A DNA stretch of 64,000 nt from Phellopilus nigrolimitatus (GCA_021029095.1 JAJOHG010000005.1:1178001-1242000); one strand, 5' to 3'; shown: positions 12,462-24,966, numbered from the stretch's first letter. Notes: generated by a model from the sequence alone, not told the origin. Program-made: numbers and translations.

Positions 12462-14352
12462 TCATCTTTTTCTCTTGAGCTCAGCAGAGACAGCGCCAGA
12501 CCGAAACCTGTCCTGCCTTCGCTCTCGCAGCGGCACCGGAAAGTCCTCGTCGTCGTCCTCCGTCGGCGTCATCAGAGGAGGAATGGCGGGCTGCTCGTCG
12601 CGGATGTCGCTCACATTCGGCCCCCGCATTTCCGTTTCCACCTCTGCCTCCGCCTCCCCGTCCCCTCCGTCATCACCGCTTTCTTCATCCTCGCCGTCTT
12701 CCTCCTCGTCATCGTACCTGGACGCCTCCACCTGCGCCTGTGCAATCGCGGCCGCAATCTCGGCGCTGATCGCCGCGACGCGCGCATCGAGCGGCTCGTC
12801 CGTGGGCGCAGGCCTGTAGCTTGGTGACCCTTCCGGTGCAGGCCCCGCACCCGTATGGCCGATCAGCGAGGTCAGCGCGCGCACCGACTCCTCTAGTTCC
12901 GGGTCCTCCTCATCTTCCTCCTCTCCACCATCTGTCTTTCGTTTCTTCGGCTTGAAGTTGTACCGTCTGCAATAATAATGAAACAAGAGATTGTGAGAAA
13001 TGGAATTCCATGCCTGTAAGATATTGATGTGAGAGAAACGGAAAACAGGCACACACATATTCGGATCGGGCTCCCACGTCGGGTCGTGCGTGTGCATGTG
13101 GGCGGTCAGTGTCGTCCGCCTCGTGAACGTCTTGTCGCACTCCGGCGCCTCGCACTTGTACGGCCGCTTCCCGGTGTGCACGCGCCGGTGCCGCGCGAGG
13201 CTGCTCGAATCGCTGAATGTCTTCCCGCAGTACGGGTACTCGCATACATGCGGCTTCTCGCCCGTATGCACGCGCAGATGCACGTGTAGGGCCGAGCGCT
13301 GAGGGGTAGAAAAACAGCATGTTAAATACCTTAGCACATATATTCGAGGAACCTAGGAAAAAAGAAAAGATGCATACTTGAATAAACGATTTCCCGCACC
13401 CCGCGTGCGGACATGGGAATGGTCGCTCGCCCGTGTGGATGCGCGCGTGCCGCGACATGTCGCTCCGCCGCCCGAACGTTTTTGGGCAGGAGTCGCACAC
13501 GAACGGCCCCGCGCGCTGCCTGAACCGCCGCGCGCCCTTCTTCACCTCGCGCGGCGCCTCCGGGCTCGCCGGAACAGACGGCACAGACGGCGCGTCGCCG
13601 TAGTACGGCTGCTCGTCCGTCGGCGGGGGCACCGCATAGTACGGGATCACGTTCAGCGGCGCGGGCGGTGCGGGGGAGTTCCACGCCGTCGGCGCGTTCA
13701 CGCCTATGGATGATTCTATCGCCTGAGACTGCTCGAGCTGCGCGGTGAGGTGTGCGAGGAATTCCGAGAGGTCGGGCCCGCCCTCCGAGCCGTCTCCATG
13801 ATCACCGACCCCGCCGCTGCTTCCGGGTACGCCAGGCGCCTCCAGGTCCGCAGTGAGCTCATGGAACGCCGGCGCGCGCTTCGTCGGGCCCGCCTCTCCC
13901 GTTTCCGAGCCCTGCGACTGCGTCTGCATCTGCTGGGCGGCCTGCAACACCGCGGCGAGGCCTGTAAGATAGGAGATGTCGGGGTGCGGCTGCATCTGTG
14001 TGGATGTAGCCCCAGTGCCTGTTTCTACCGTAGAGTCCAAGACACGTGTCCCTGTGCTGCTGGAGGCGTCAGCGCCGTCGCCTGTCGACGAGGACGCGGT
14101 GAAGCGCGTCTGATCGAGAAGCGCGGCGAGCTCGCGCTCGAGCATTTCGATGGTGAACTGGGGCGCGTCGTCGTCGTGCGCCTGATATTCGGGATTGCGT
14201 TCGCGCCCGTTTCCGCGGTCGTTCTCAATTTGCGGGTCGATTGGGAGCTCGTTTCCACGGCGTTCATGCTCCTGTCTGCGCCTGTCCGCGCCCTCCAACT
14301 CCGCGGGCGCGATATCGTGGTCGGGCCCCGGGAGGTCGAGGTAGTCGTCCAT
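12462..14352 (-). CDS. C2H2 zinc-finger transcription factor, four fingers
   Basis: This is a probable nuclear sequence-specific DNA-binding protein. It starts [13 protein letters not shown] at 14352. A low-complexity N-terminal half (Gln, Ser, Gly and acidic) is followed by a basic [15 protein letters not shown] segment opening finger 1. Four C2H2 fingers follow: CDSCPKTF...[15 protein letters not shown]...[15 protein letters not shown]...HRRVH and [10 protein letters not shown]...HMHTH, joined by TGERP/TGEKP/TGKRP linkers. Intron 1 (13299-13377, 79 bp) splits finger 2 just after SFIQ. Intron 2 (near 12968-13050) follows EPDPN. After the fingers come a basic KPKKRK nuclear-localisation-like motif and a long acidic tail, which could be an activation region. 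I do not recognise the specific orthologue or target genes. Confidence 0.88.
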
Positions 14353-15509
14353 TTGCGACCTGGTCCCGCGTTTTTCGATTCATAACGTCGGATGGGAGGA
14401 CGGCGCGGGCGTAGAGATGCATGCAGCGAAGGAGGCGTCGTGGTAGCCGAGGCGGTTGAGGGGGTGTGCGCACAGACCATGGTCAGTGCGCGATCAGGGG
14501 TATCTGAGCCCTGCTTACATTTTCTTCCTCTGCTTCTCCAGTTCTCTGGTCCTTTCGGCCTTCGTTGGCGCGCTGTCGTCTGCTGCTGTGTGTCTGCCTG
14601 AACGTGGAGCTCTCTGCGCGACACGCAGAGAGGAGTCGAGTCAAGGGCGCTGAGGAAATAATGGGAGTGTGGGACTTGCCGAACGCTGGATCAGCCAAGC
14701 GACCTTCTGCTCTGCTAGAAACTCAAAGGGACGTCTGATCTTAAGTGCCACCTATTGGGAACAATAACTGCAGATTTTGGCGGGATGTATTGTCGGTGTG
14801 CTGCTGAGTCTGTATTCCTATTATTATGAACTAGGGACTACCATGGCGACAGCCTTTCTTCTGGCTGCTGAACTGACGAACTGCTGAACTGCTGAACAGA
14901 TAAAGGGCTATGCGCAGACGCGAAGCCTCAGCACAGCGTGAGGACGTGTGCTTGCAGCCACCAAATGCCAGAGACGAAAAGCGCGCTATGCTGCAACGCA
15001 TTTTGATAGCAGGTCGAACCGCCTCATTCTCCCCACCGGATAGACTGAGTGCGGAGATGATTTTGAAAATATGATGACCATTATACTTTCAATGCCATAA
15101 TTTTTTGACATGGACGTCCGGCCAAGTGAGTGTCACCGGAGGGCGGAGAGTGCTTGAATGCGTAACTCGAGTATGCAACTTGTATGTAACTTGAAGCTTG
15201 GGAGAGCTCTACATGTACATACATAGTATGTAGAACTTCTCCAATATACACTCCTGTTTGTCAAAAAATATGTGCATGTGCGTATTTTCTAAAATCCCTT
15301 TGCGCAGTAGCGTGTGGCTAAGCGAGGCGATTGGCGAAGTAGGATATAGTCGGCCGCGCGCTCAGACAAGTTTCGTTCCTAACTAGCGACCACATCGACG
15401 GCGACAACATCAATACTCTCACACTGGAGTTTACACTCCAAACTCGTTCCTTTCGCCGGTCTACACCACTTGACGGCGACGAACGAGCTGGGCAGGCTCG
15501 GAGGACACG
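14353..15509. other. Divergent intergenic region
   Basis: About 1.15 kb between divergent starts. No gene is evident. Near 14860-14900 a short direct repeat of the type CTGCTGAACTG occurs three times. Around 15170-15200 related words (tatgcaacttg/tatgtaacttg) recur. The last 150 bases are pyrimidine-rich and promoter-like. Confidence 0.4.
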
Positions 15510-16703
15510 ATGAGCAGCTACACGATCAAGAGCAGCAAGTTCGACCTCACGCCCAAACGCCACCATGGCTACTCCGTCGTGCTCTTCATCCTCGGCACGC
15601 TCTTCCCCCCGCTCGGTGAGTCTCGCCGCACGCGAAGATGGGAATCATTTTGCTGACTGCTGATTGTGGCACTTTTGGCTTGCTTACGGCTTGTGCGCGA
15701 TATGAGCAGCTGTTGCTGCGCGTTTCGGCATCGGAAGTGACTTCTGGCTGAACCTCTTACTGACGATTTGTGGATATATTCCTGGTGAGTAGCGTGCGGT
15801 TGATTCACTAGACAAGTATCAGGCGATCTGACTATCATGTTTCTGCAGGACATGGCCACAACTTCTACATCCAGGTACAACCCATTCGTATCCTTCCATC
15901 TCCCTCATTCACAGCAACTGCTCACGACCACATGCCATCTTCATTTCCAGAACATCCGCAGCAACAAGAACAACCGGCGGACGCCCAAATGGGCACAGCG
16001 CTACGGGCTCGTCGACACCAGCGAGATCGAGCGCAAGAAAAAGAAGTCGCAGTGGGCCTCGCGCTACAACGACCGCCTCCCGCACTCGACGCTCGACGAC
16101 CAGCCGTTCGAAGAAGGCGAGGTCTCGCGCTCCAACGGTGGTCGCCCGGAGTCCGTCCTCGGCGACCCGGACGCGCGTCCCACCGCGCGGGTTGATCAAC
16201 ACGGCCAGTACTGGAACGCGGAGGAGGAGCGGTATTATGGTCAGAAAACGAACGGGAACGGCGGCGCTGGCGGCAGCCGCTCGACGGGCTCGCTCGACTC
16301 GGGTGGCGGCAGCTCCGCGCGCTGGCACTACCCCGCAAACTTCGAGGACAGCCTCCCGCCCCCGCCGGACGGCTCGGGCGCGGGCTCGGGCGCCGGGGGG
16401 AAGAAAAAGAAGAAGGGGAAGAAGGACCGCTGGGCGCGCACGGAAGATGCGTACTCGCTACCGCAGGAGGAGCGGCCGAAGAAGCGCAAGCCGAAGAAGA
16501 CGAAGACGCGCTCGACGGTGGGCGGCGGCGACGCGGACTCGATCGACCGCCGGAGCGACGCTACCTCGCACGACGATTCGGGCTTCCCCGAGGACCCCGA
16601 GGGCGGGCTGTACGGTGACAGATACAGGCGGGAGCCTCCGTCAAACGCACCGCCCGTGGCATCGGATGGGAGGCAGCGCGACGAGCTAGATCATGAGTTC
16701 TGA
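15510..16703 (+). CDS. Pmp3/SNA-family membrane proteolipid with long C-terminal tail
   Basis: Pmp3-type proteins are tiny two-helix proteolipids of plasma or vacuolar membranes that affect membrane potential and cation tolerance. Exons at 15510-15615, 15710-15784, 15849-15874 and 15951-16703 join in frame to give 319 aa. Residues ~20-70 show the family core: helix 1 with VLFILGTLFPPLAVAARFG, then DFWLNLLLTICGYIPGHGHNFYI. The usual protein ends there at 50-80 aa. Here about 250 hydrophilic residues follow: a basic stretch NKNNRRTPKWAQRYGL and ERKKKKSQWASRYN, then Gly/Ser-rich, Lys-rich (KKKKKGKKDRWAR, KKRKPKKTKTR) and acidic segments. Yeast SNA2-4 also have extensions, but this one is long. 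The tail is presumably cytosolic. The upstream 5' region is CT-rich. Confidence 0.9.
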
Positions 16704-17141
16704 TGGGGTCAAGTGAAGAAGAAGTTTCAGGAGATGTTAATCAGTTGGAAGACGGATTCTTGCATGCAAAATGTTATTTCTTTGAGTCTCATTGTACCAT
16801 AGGTACCAGTGCATATTATTTCTTTTCTTTTTGTTTTCGTCGTCGTCGTTTCGACGTTGTTCGGCAGTGCTGCTGCCGATCACAGCCAATGATAGCGGGC
16901 GTCTAATTTACCGCATGCGCGATCAGCTAAAGTTGTTCCATACGAATGCTCGAAAGCGCGTCTTGCTTCCCAGATTGCGATCATGTTCGTCTCAACGGTG
17001 TCCACGAAAGAGAAGTCCCGCTATCGAGCTGGCGGTCGTATTTATACCACCTTGTTCTCTCGGGTTATCCATAGCCTGTGCTGAGCGACCGTTCTCACCG
17101 ACCCCAGTGGGTACTACCTGCTTCTGCACACTGAGCTCGTC
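16704..17141. other. Intergenic, 3' flank of Pmp3 gene and promoter of PNGase A gene
   Basis: No gene seen. A run of T-rich sequence near 16815-16850 may be the 3' UTR of the proteolipid gene. The last ~100 bases are CT-rich ahead of the ATG at 17142. Confidence 0.4.
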
Positions 17142-19536
17142 ATGCGCTCTCCCCGTCTCTGGTCTTTGCTGCTTGTAGCGTGCACGCGCGTCGCACACGC
17201 TGCCGTCCTCGTCGACTTCCAGGTTGCGCAGCCCCCGCCGCTCCCGGAGGACGTGACGCAGTGCACACAAGTGCTCATCCAGTGCGTATGCTCTTAGTCT
17301 GCGGGGTTTTCACGACCCTAATTACTGCACCTCGTTTCATTTCGTTAGGCATACATTTGGGAACTCGTTTGGCACGTAAGCGCCCTCCTTTCACGGCGCG
17401 TGATTTCTCTGGATATTAACAAAGAAACGAACGGCGAGCTAGCCCTGCGATAGCGAACTTCACGTACGTGTACGTCCATAAATTCGGCTTCTTATATGGA
17501 AGTGCTTATACCAAGTCGGTTTCCTGAAGACCCCCGACGGATTGTGGTGAAGTGGGATCCTGGGTGGGAATCAGTCTCAATCTTACAGTCACGTCGAACG
17601 GAGTGCGTGCGCTTCACTTGCACAGCAAGAAACAGAAAAAAGATCTGACCAAAACAAATATAATTATAGACCCAATTCGACAGACTTGGTATATTCACGT
17701 TTCAAAATACCGAAAGTACGTCGTCGTAAAAGACGTCTAAGTTCGCATTCTAAATTTTTATAACTCAACAGTATGGCGGACATCTACCCCGGAACCTACG
17801 GGCGGCGACGGTATCATCTGGACGTACCTCAAGGACGTGACGCGCTACATTCCTCTCTTCTCAAAGCCCGGCGAGTTTATATTCGAGCTCGACAACCTGC
17901 TGGAGACCGGTTTGGATGGACAATATGCGTGTAGGTGGCTAGTCTGTCACGCGGGGAAGGATTGGGTAACTGAGCTTCGCTATTTATTACAAATAGCTAC
18001 TGTGTCGGCGACTTTCTTTGCGTCGTCCGCAGCCCATCCTGCTGCAAAGAAGGCGGATCTTATCATACCTATCTCCGCGCAGTCGGGATCCAGCTCGGAC
18101 GACGACGCGCCTTCCGTGCCGCCAGCTATCTCAGTGAGGATACCTTTTTTTTTCTCTTTTCTTTTCAAAAAAAGAAAAAAGTTTAAATGAATGAACATTG
18201 ACAGCTCAACGTGACCTTCCCGACAAACACTATTGAAGTGTACGCGGAGCTCTTCGCCTCGGGGAACGGCAACGAGGAGTTCTGGTACTTCAACACCGCC
18301 AACGAGTTCGTTGGGGACCTCCCCGCCGGCACGACGTTTGGTGACGGCCCGTTCAGGGAGGTGCGCCTTCTTGTCGACGGCATGGTCGCGGGTGTCGCGT
18401 TCCCATATGCTGTCATCTTCACGGGTGGCATCATCCCGACCGCTTGGAGGTAAGGCAGCTTTATATTTATCCAAATTTCTAAATAAAACAAAACATCACT
18501 GTGTACTCTTTCGACAGACCGATCACGTCGTACGGCGCCCTCGACCAGCCCACCTACTTCGTCGACCTCACGCCCTTCGCGCCGCTCCTTGCGGACGGGC
18601 AGCCGCACAACATCTCGCTCGACGTCGCGTCCGCGGAGGCCAACCACACGCTCAACCAGAACTGGTTCGTCTCGGGGCTCGTGCAGGTCGTCACGGACCC
18701 GAGCGGCGCGCGCACGACGGGGAACATCACGCGCTACGAGGTCGCGCCGTTTGCGGTGACGAACACGACGGGCAGCGTCGGCGCGAACGGCGACGTGAAC
18801 GTCACCGTCTCCGCGACGCGCAGCGTACACATCGAGGCGCAGGTCGTGAGCGGCAGCGGGACGGTGAATAACGTCGTGTTCTCGCAGGAGCTCGCGTATT
18901 CGAACACGCAGAATTACTTGGACAACACGACGATCCAGGTGAACGATGCTTTTTGCTTTTGTGTAGATACCTTAATTGATTGCGCCCAACAGAACGTCTT
19001 CCAATCATCAACTGGTTCCGTATCGTCAACACATAACGGAGTGGCCTCTGTAACCGACGATTTCTCCTACCCTTTTAACATCAACCTCACGATTCTCAAC
19101 CCTAACGGGACACAATGTGAGTACCACTCCAAAACCCTACTTTCTCCCGTCTGATCTGACGCTCGCACCCGCACGCACAGTCACAGCGACCTTCAACCAT
19201 TCCTACATCCGCACGATCCTGCCCGCGCCGTTCCTGCTCGGGTCGACGATCACCGAGCACCAGCTCGCCACGGGCTTCTTCACGGAGGCGTCCTCGGGGA
19301 ACACGGGCAACGGCACGTCGACGGACTCGCTCGTCTACGCCGACACCGCGGGGAACACGTTCGACCGCGAGGTGAGCGCCGTGCTGAACAACATCACGGC
19401 GGACCACCAGGGCGGGTCGCTCGCGCCTGCGTCCGCGTTCAGCTTGCCCGGCGCCCCGCTCACTCAGGCGGTGCTCGGCGAGGTGGCGAGGTTCCCTGGG
19501 GGCAGGCTGAAGGGAAACTCTGGGAACGGCCAGTGA
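17142..19536 (+). CDS. Secreted peptide-N-glycosidase A (PNGase A family)
   Basis: The family cleaves N-glycans from asparagine in glycopeptides, in acidic extracellular or vacuolar settings. ATG 17142 begins a clear signal peptide (RLWSLLLVACTRVAHA). The mature part opens AVLVDFQVAQPPPLPED. Nine or more exons can be joined by family-conserved words: QHTFGNSFGT; PPTDCGEVGSWVGISLNLTV (near 17530-17600); TQFDRLGIFTFQNTE (near 17670-17715); IWRTSTPEPTGGDGIIWTYL (from ~17772); LDNLLETGLDGQYA; SATFFASSAAHPAAKKADLI; VYAELFASGNGNEEFWYFN (near 18240); GPFREVRLLVDGMVAG; GGIIPTAWRPITSYGALDQP; and NQNWFVSGLVQV. Many NxT/S sites fit a secreted glycoprotein. The last exon ends at 19536. The longest single frame is only 217 aa because of the introns. 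Confidence 0.88.
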
Positions 19537-20210
19537 TGAACCGGGTGTATGTGTGTCAATGTGCATATGTACGCAGTATGTAAATCACCTTCGAGCATAT
19601 TCCGGCTAATTTCCAGGTCAAAGATAAAAGGAAAAAAATCACACATCTGCCATAGCCCATATTGCCAAGGACGAAAGAACTCTACAGCATTTTGCCGCCA
19701 TTGTGCATCAAACTACAAACTCTTGACTTTCATAAGACCCTCCACAAGAGAGTATGAGTATGTGTCAAGATTACTGTACCTGTGATATTTACTACACTGC
19801 GAGCAATATATACTTTTGTCCGGAGTCAGTGTGGAATTTTTATTTTCAGGTGTTCCAACTTTGCATACAAATCGATATAACATTGATGAATTTGTGTAGA
19901 AAATAAAGCCAATCGGTGCGGAATGAAGTGACCAGTGGCAAAACCGGTCAAGCGGTGACCAATGCGATAACAGGGAGGCAAGAACGTGAATGCGAATAAG
20001 TTACACCGAAAATATTTGCCGCCGGTTGAACGAAGATATGCAAGTAGAGTTGCGGAGATACCACGAAGGTATGCTATGTATGCTGTGACCGTCTAGAGAT
20101 TTCTAGAAAGGGGGTCTAAAAGGAGACTGTTGAAGCAAGATCGTGATGTTGTTGAAAACAGTAGTAGTTCAGTGAGCAGGCGAATCCAGGAAGAGTCCAT
20201 GACGAGAGAA
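19537..20210. other. Intergenic between convergent genes
   Basis: About 670 bases with no coding signal. The sequence is AT-rich around 19780-19900 and should hold the 3' ends of both neighbouring transcripts. Confidence 0.45.
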
Positions 20211-21089
20211 TTAGAACAGGCCGACGACGCGTCCTGTCTCCGGGTCCAAGCCGACCTCCCAGAAGCCTGGACGTGTGCCGAGGCCGGGCATCGTCTGCAT
20301 GTCGCCGAGGATAGGGCAAAGGAAGCCAGCTCCTGCTGAGAGCCTGACAGAGCGGATCGGGATCGTGAAGCCTGAAGGGAGATATGGATCAGCACTTATT
20401 TTTCTCTCTGGTTTCCTTCGGAAAGGAGACACGCACCAGTGGGCACGCCCTTCAGCTTCGGGTCGTGCGAGAATGAGTACTGCGTCTTCGCCATGCAAAC
20501 TAAAAAAATAATCATAGATTAATCTATCATCCGCCCAAGGAGGGTAAAGAGACGAGAAATGAAAAAACGCACTGGGAAGACCGCCGAAGCCCTGCTTAGT
20601 GTACGTCTCGATCTGCTTTTGCGCAAGCTCGCTCAGCTGGATGCCGTCTGCACCGTAGATCTCCTTCGAGATGATCTCGATCTTTTCCACGATCGGCTTG
20701 TCGAGGTCGTACAAATATTTAAACTGCGACTCGCCCTCGCACGCGTCGACGACAGCCTTCGCGAGGTCGAGCGCGCCGGCACCGCCGTGTGCCCAGTGGT
20801 CCGAGACCACCGCGGCGTCGGCGCCGGCTGCCAGCGACTCTTGGCAGACGAGCTCCAGTTCAGCGGGAGTGTCGGTACTGTGCCGATCCATTATCAACTA
20901 TTTATTCATATTTGTTTCGTTTTGATAAGGCAAAAAGACTAACGCAAATTTGTTCACGGCGACGATGACCTTGATGCCGAACTTGCGCGAGTTCTCAATA
21001 TGCTTCGCAAGGTTCTTGCAGCCCTCCTTGAGGATATCGAGGTTCTCTTTGGTGTACGTGTCGTGGAGGACCTTGCCTGGGGTCACGTC

Positions 21090-21120
<31 letters not shown>

Positions 21121-23643
21121 GTCGTAGCCACGATGATCGTTGCGTCAGGCGTCAGGCTGCTCACGCGGCATTTGATGTTGCAGAACTTCTCCATGCCCAT
21201 GTCCGCGCCGAAGCCGCCCTCGGTGAGCACGTACCCGACGCGGTCCGCGCCGTCGCCCTCCTCCGTGCCCGCGAGCTTCAGCGCAACGCGGTCCGCGAGG
21301 ATGGACGAGTTGCCGTGCGCGATGTTCGCGAAGGGGCCGGCGTGCACGAAGACGGGCGTGCCCTCGAGCGTCTGCATGAGGTTCGGCTTGATCGCGTCCT
21401 TCATGAGCACCGCGAGCGCGCCGCCGACGCCGATGTCGTCCGCGGTGACCGGCTCGCCGTGGATGGTCGTCGCGACGACCATTGCGCCGAGGCGCGCGCG
21501 CATGTCCTGCAGGCCCGTCGTGAGCGCGAGCACGGCCATGCACTCGCTCGCGACGGCGATGTCGAAGCCGGTCTCGCGCTCGTGGCCCTTCTCCGTCGGG
21601 TTGCGCCCGATGGCGATCTTGCGCAGGAAGCGGTCGTTCGTGTCGAGCACGCGGTTCCACGTGATTGTATCCTTGTCGATGTCCAGCCGCGCGAAGCTGT
21701 TGATTTCCTCGTCCGTGAGCTCGCCTGGGACGGTCTTGTCGATATCAAGCTTCTTGAGGCGTTTGAACATCAGCGGAGCGAACTCGCGCTTGCCTTTGAC
21801 GGTAGGAACGAGACGGTTGTATAGAGCCTGTAATAAAGTGGTGAGCTTCGCTCATTGGGACAAAATTTGTTTCAAAAAAAATACCTTGTCGGACTGGGTG
21901 GCTTCATGGAACATGCGAGCGTCCAGAGCAGCAGCCAGCAAGTTGTTCGCGGCAGTAACGGCATGGATATCACCGGTCAAATGCAAGTTGAACTAAACAA
22001 TTCATTCAATTCAATAACCATCGTTTTAATTAAACAGGGTAGAAAGTAAATTACCTCGTCCATGGGAATGACCTGGCTGTATCCACCGCCAGCGGCACCT
22101 CCCTTGATTCCGAATGTAGGTCCCTGACTAGGCTGGCGAACGCACGCGAAGGCGGGGCGGCCCAGGTGCGCGCCGAGCGCCTGAGCGAGCCCGATCGTCG
22201 TCGTCGACTTGCCCTCCCCAAGCGGGGTCGGCGTGATGCCCGAAACGACGATGTACTTCCCGTCCTTGCGGTGCGCGAGGCGCTCCAGCACGCTCAGCTC
22301 GACCTTCGCCTTGTACCGGCCGTAGCTCTCGAGCTCGTCCGCGCGCACGCCGATCTCCTGCGCGAGCTGCGCGACGGGCTTCGGCGTGTGCGCCATCGCG
22401 ATGTCGATGTCGCTGGGCACCTTCTCCTGGATGGAGAGTGCAAGCGGCTTGATGCGCCGCTCACGCGCGCGCGTCCAGAGGCGTTCTGCGGACGTGAGCG
22501 TGTTTGCCATGAGCAGCGCGACGGTCGTCGGCCCGACGCCGCCCGGAACGGGCGTGATGTGCGAGGCGACGACGGACGCGGACGCAAAGTCGACGTCGCC
22601 GACGAGGCGTTGGCCTGATTTCTTCGTGGCATCTAAACATTTTTATTAGATAAAAATAAATAAGTAAATAAGGAGAGAGCATCAAAGGCGCATATAACCT
22701 ACCCGGGACATAGTTGATTCCGACGTCGATGACGACGGCACCAGGCTTGAGCCATTCGCCTTTTACAAACTCTGCCTTGCCGATAGCAGCCACGACAATA
22801 TCAGCGGTTTTAACCTGGGAAGCAAGTTTACTTAGATTAGATAAAACGGTCTCAATTAAGGAAGCAGGACTTACGATCTCCGGGAGGTTTTTAGTCCGAC
22901 TATGGCACTGGGTGACTGTCGCGTCTCTGCTGCGAAGCATGGCAGCGACCGGACTGCCGACGATGTCGCTGCGACCGAGAACAACGGCGGTAGAACCGGC
23001 GATGGGGACTCCAGTTGATTCCAAGAGGGCGATACAGCCTGACGGTGTGCAGGGTGAAAAGAGCGGCGTCGAGGCGCGCGAAGACAAATGTCCGATATTG
23101 TATGCGTGGAACCTATATGCACAAAGTAAAAATCACAGCAAAACAAAAACGATTGAGATATAGGGATTTCATTAAAATTAGCCGCCAAACTCACCCGTCG
23201 ACGTCCTTCTCAGGACTGACCGCCTCCGTGACGGTGCGCTCGCCGTCGGAGCCGACGTGCTCGCCGAGCGGGAGCTGGACAAGGATGCCGCTGACGTCGT
23301 CGTCGGCGTTCAGCCCGCGGACGAGCGCGACGACGTCGTCGACGCTCGCGTCCGCGGGGAGGTTGAGGTGCTTCATGGCGATGCCGACCTCGCCCGCGGC
23401 CTTCGCCTTCATGCGGACGTAGACGCTCGAGTCCGGGCGCGCGCCCGCCTGGATGATGGCGAGCTGCGGGGCGAAGCGCGGGTGCTGCGCCTTGAGCGCA
23501 GCGATCCTTTGTGCGACGCCGTCGCGGATGGACCTGCCGGGGATCGGTCGGTCATCAGCGTCACAGCGAAAAAAAGGGAAAAGGACGACGGACTTGGCGA
23601 CGGCGGCGCCGTCTATGATCTTTGCTGAGGCGGTCGAGGACAT
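20211..23643 (-). CDS. ADE3: C1-tetrahydrofolate synthase (trifunctional)
   Basis: The enzyme combines methylene-THF dehydrogenase, methenyl-THF cyclohydrolase and formyl-THF synthetase, supplying 10-formyl-THF for purine synthesis. The N-terminal dehydrogenase/cyclohydrolase domain shows [17 protein letters not shown] with the catalytic Lys (near 23400), then GILVQLPL and SPEKDVDG, and later [17 protein letters not shown] (near 22960). The synthetase domain carries the P-loop [19 protein letters not shown] (near 22200) and [20 protein letters not shown]. The protein ends [13 protein letters not shown] at 20211. At least six introns; the first follows GAAVAK. Start chosen at [12 protein letters not shown] (23643). 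An in-frame ATG at 23724 would add 27 residues (VRFHLRLIKPWINPPSLPAR) resembling a mitochondrial presequence, so a MIS1-like isoform cannot be excluded. Confidence 0.95.
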
Positions 23644-24106
23644 GGTGCGCGCTGGCAAAGATGGCGGGTTGATCCAAGGCTTTATCAGGCGCAGGTGGAA
23701 GCGGACTGCCGCGAGGACGACCATATAAAATACAAATACTGGGGGGCTCGCGCGCGTGCTCCGCTAGCGCTGCACGTCCTCTAAAGGTAGGTAGCGATTA
23801 TTTCTTTATCGTCCGACCTTTTATCCATCAACAGCAGGCTCAAGCTATAAGACGTCGATAGCAGACGTGTCGGCCGACCGGAACGAGGCTTTGCTTGTGG
23901 TCTCCAATAATAAACGAAGTAAAAATAAAATAAAAATAAAAATAAAACTACGTAAATAATATAAAATAAGATAAAATAAATGATACAATACTTACGTAAC
24001 TCCACGTAGTCACGTCTCCTAAAAAATTGGACGCCAACTCAAAGCTCTTCACCACTTGCTCAAGTGCGTCAACAACCACCCCAGCTACCCCCTTTCACCG
24101 CCAAAC
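23644..24106. promoter_or_regulatory. Shared divergent promoter, C1-THF synthase and Mge1
   Basis: About 460 bases separate the two divergent ATGs. An AT-rich element (ccatataaaata) lies near 23721-23732, and a long A/T tract of repeated aaataaa words spans about 23907-23985. The latter could be a nucleosome-excluding poly(dA:dT) tract acting on both genes. No other gene is seen. Confidence 0.4.
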
Positions 24107-24966
24107 ATGAGCCGCGCCCAAGCCTTCTCTTTCCTGCGTCAATGCTCCGCCTCGCTGTCCCCCGCGACGTCCAGCCGGCGCACGGCCGCCGCGCGCTCGT
24201 TCCGCGCCCGTCCGTGTGCGCGCACATACTCGACCCAGGGCAAGCAGAAGGAAACGGACAGCGCGGAGGCTGGGAAGAAGGAGCCGGAGGCGAGCTCGTC
24301 AGAGGGGAGCAGCGCCGACCCCGCCGCAGCCGCAGCCGCGGAGTGCACGAAGAAGCTGACTACGAAAGAGGCGGAGGTCGTCGACTTGACCGTGCGTCGC
24401 ACTTTTTTGCATTGATTAATTCATTATTAAACTCATCCGTACCACAGAGCCGCCTACGGTACCTCCAAGCCGACTTCCTCAACCTCCAGCGGAACGCCTC
24501 GCGTGAAAAGGAGCAGACAAAAGACTTCGCCATCACCCGCTTCGCTAGCGACCTCTTAGAAACAGTCGACGTGTTGTCCCTCGCGCTCAAATCCATCCCG
24601 GACGCAGCATTAAAACCTCCAGCCGCAGACTCGCCATCGACCTCCGAACCGACGTCTCCCCCTTCCGCCTCGTCGTCGTCGTCGACCTCCACCCCGACAA
24701 AATCCGCGCAGGAGTACCTCGTCGAGCTGCACCACGGCGTCGAGATGACGCACCGGCAGTTGTTGCAAACACTCTTCAAGTTCAACGTGAAGCCATTTGA
24801 CCCCACGGGCGATGCGTTCGATCCGAACCGCCATGAGGCACTTTACCAGGCCCCGATTCCGGGAAAAACACCGGGCACCGTCATCCAGTGTCAGAAGATC
24901 GGCTTTACGATCAAGGACCGCACCCTGCGTGCAGCACAGGTCGGCGTGGCGGCGGAGTCATCATAG
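24107..24966 (+). CDS. MGE1: Mitochondrial GrpE nucleotide-exchange factor
   Basis: Mge1 releases ADP from mitochondrial Hsp70 during matrix protein import and folding. Exon 1 is 24107-24391 and exon 2 24448-24966, joined across a 56 bp intron in phase 0, giving 267 aa. Residues 1-45 are rich in Arg, Ser and Ala with no acidic residues, a typical matrix presequence. A Glu/Ser/Ala-rich linker follows. The GrpE core begins LTTKEAEVVDLT-SRLRYLQAD and continues FLNLQRNASREKEQTKDFAI as the long coiled-coil dimerisation helix. The C-terminal beta domain contains GDAFDPNRHEALYQAPIPGK and ends IKDRTLRAAQVGVAAE. An insert rich in Pro and Ser (about residues 150-180) is longer than in yeast. An upstream in-frame start at 24056 exists but MSRAQAF gives the better presequence. 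Confidence 0.95.

Noticed and set aside
20950..21996. 348-residue plus-strand frame
   Set aside because: Antisense to the formyl-THF synthetase domain; no motif of its own.
24056..24106. Upstream start of the Mge1 frame (additional 17 residues)
   Set aside because: The ATG at 24107 gives a standard Arg/Ser-rich presequence; the upstream addition has no such character.
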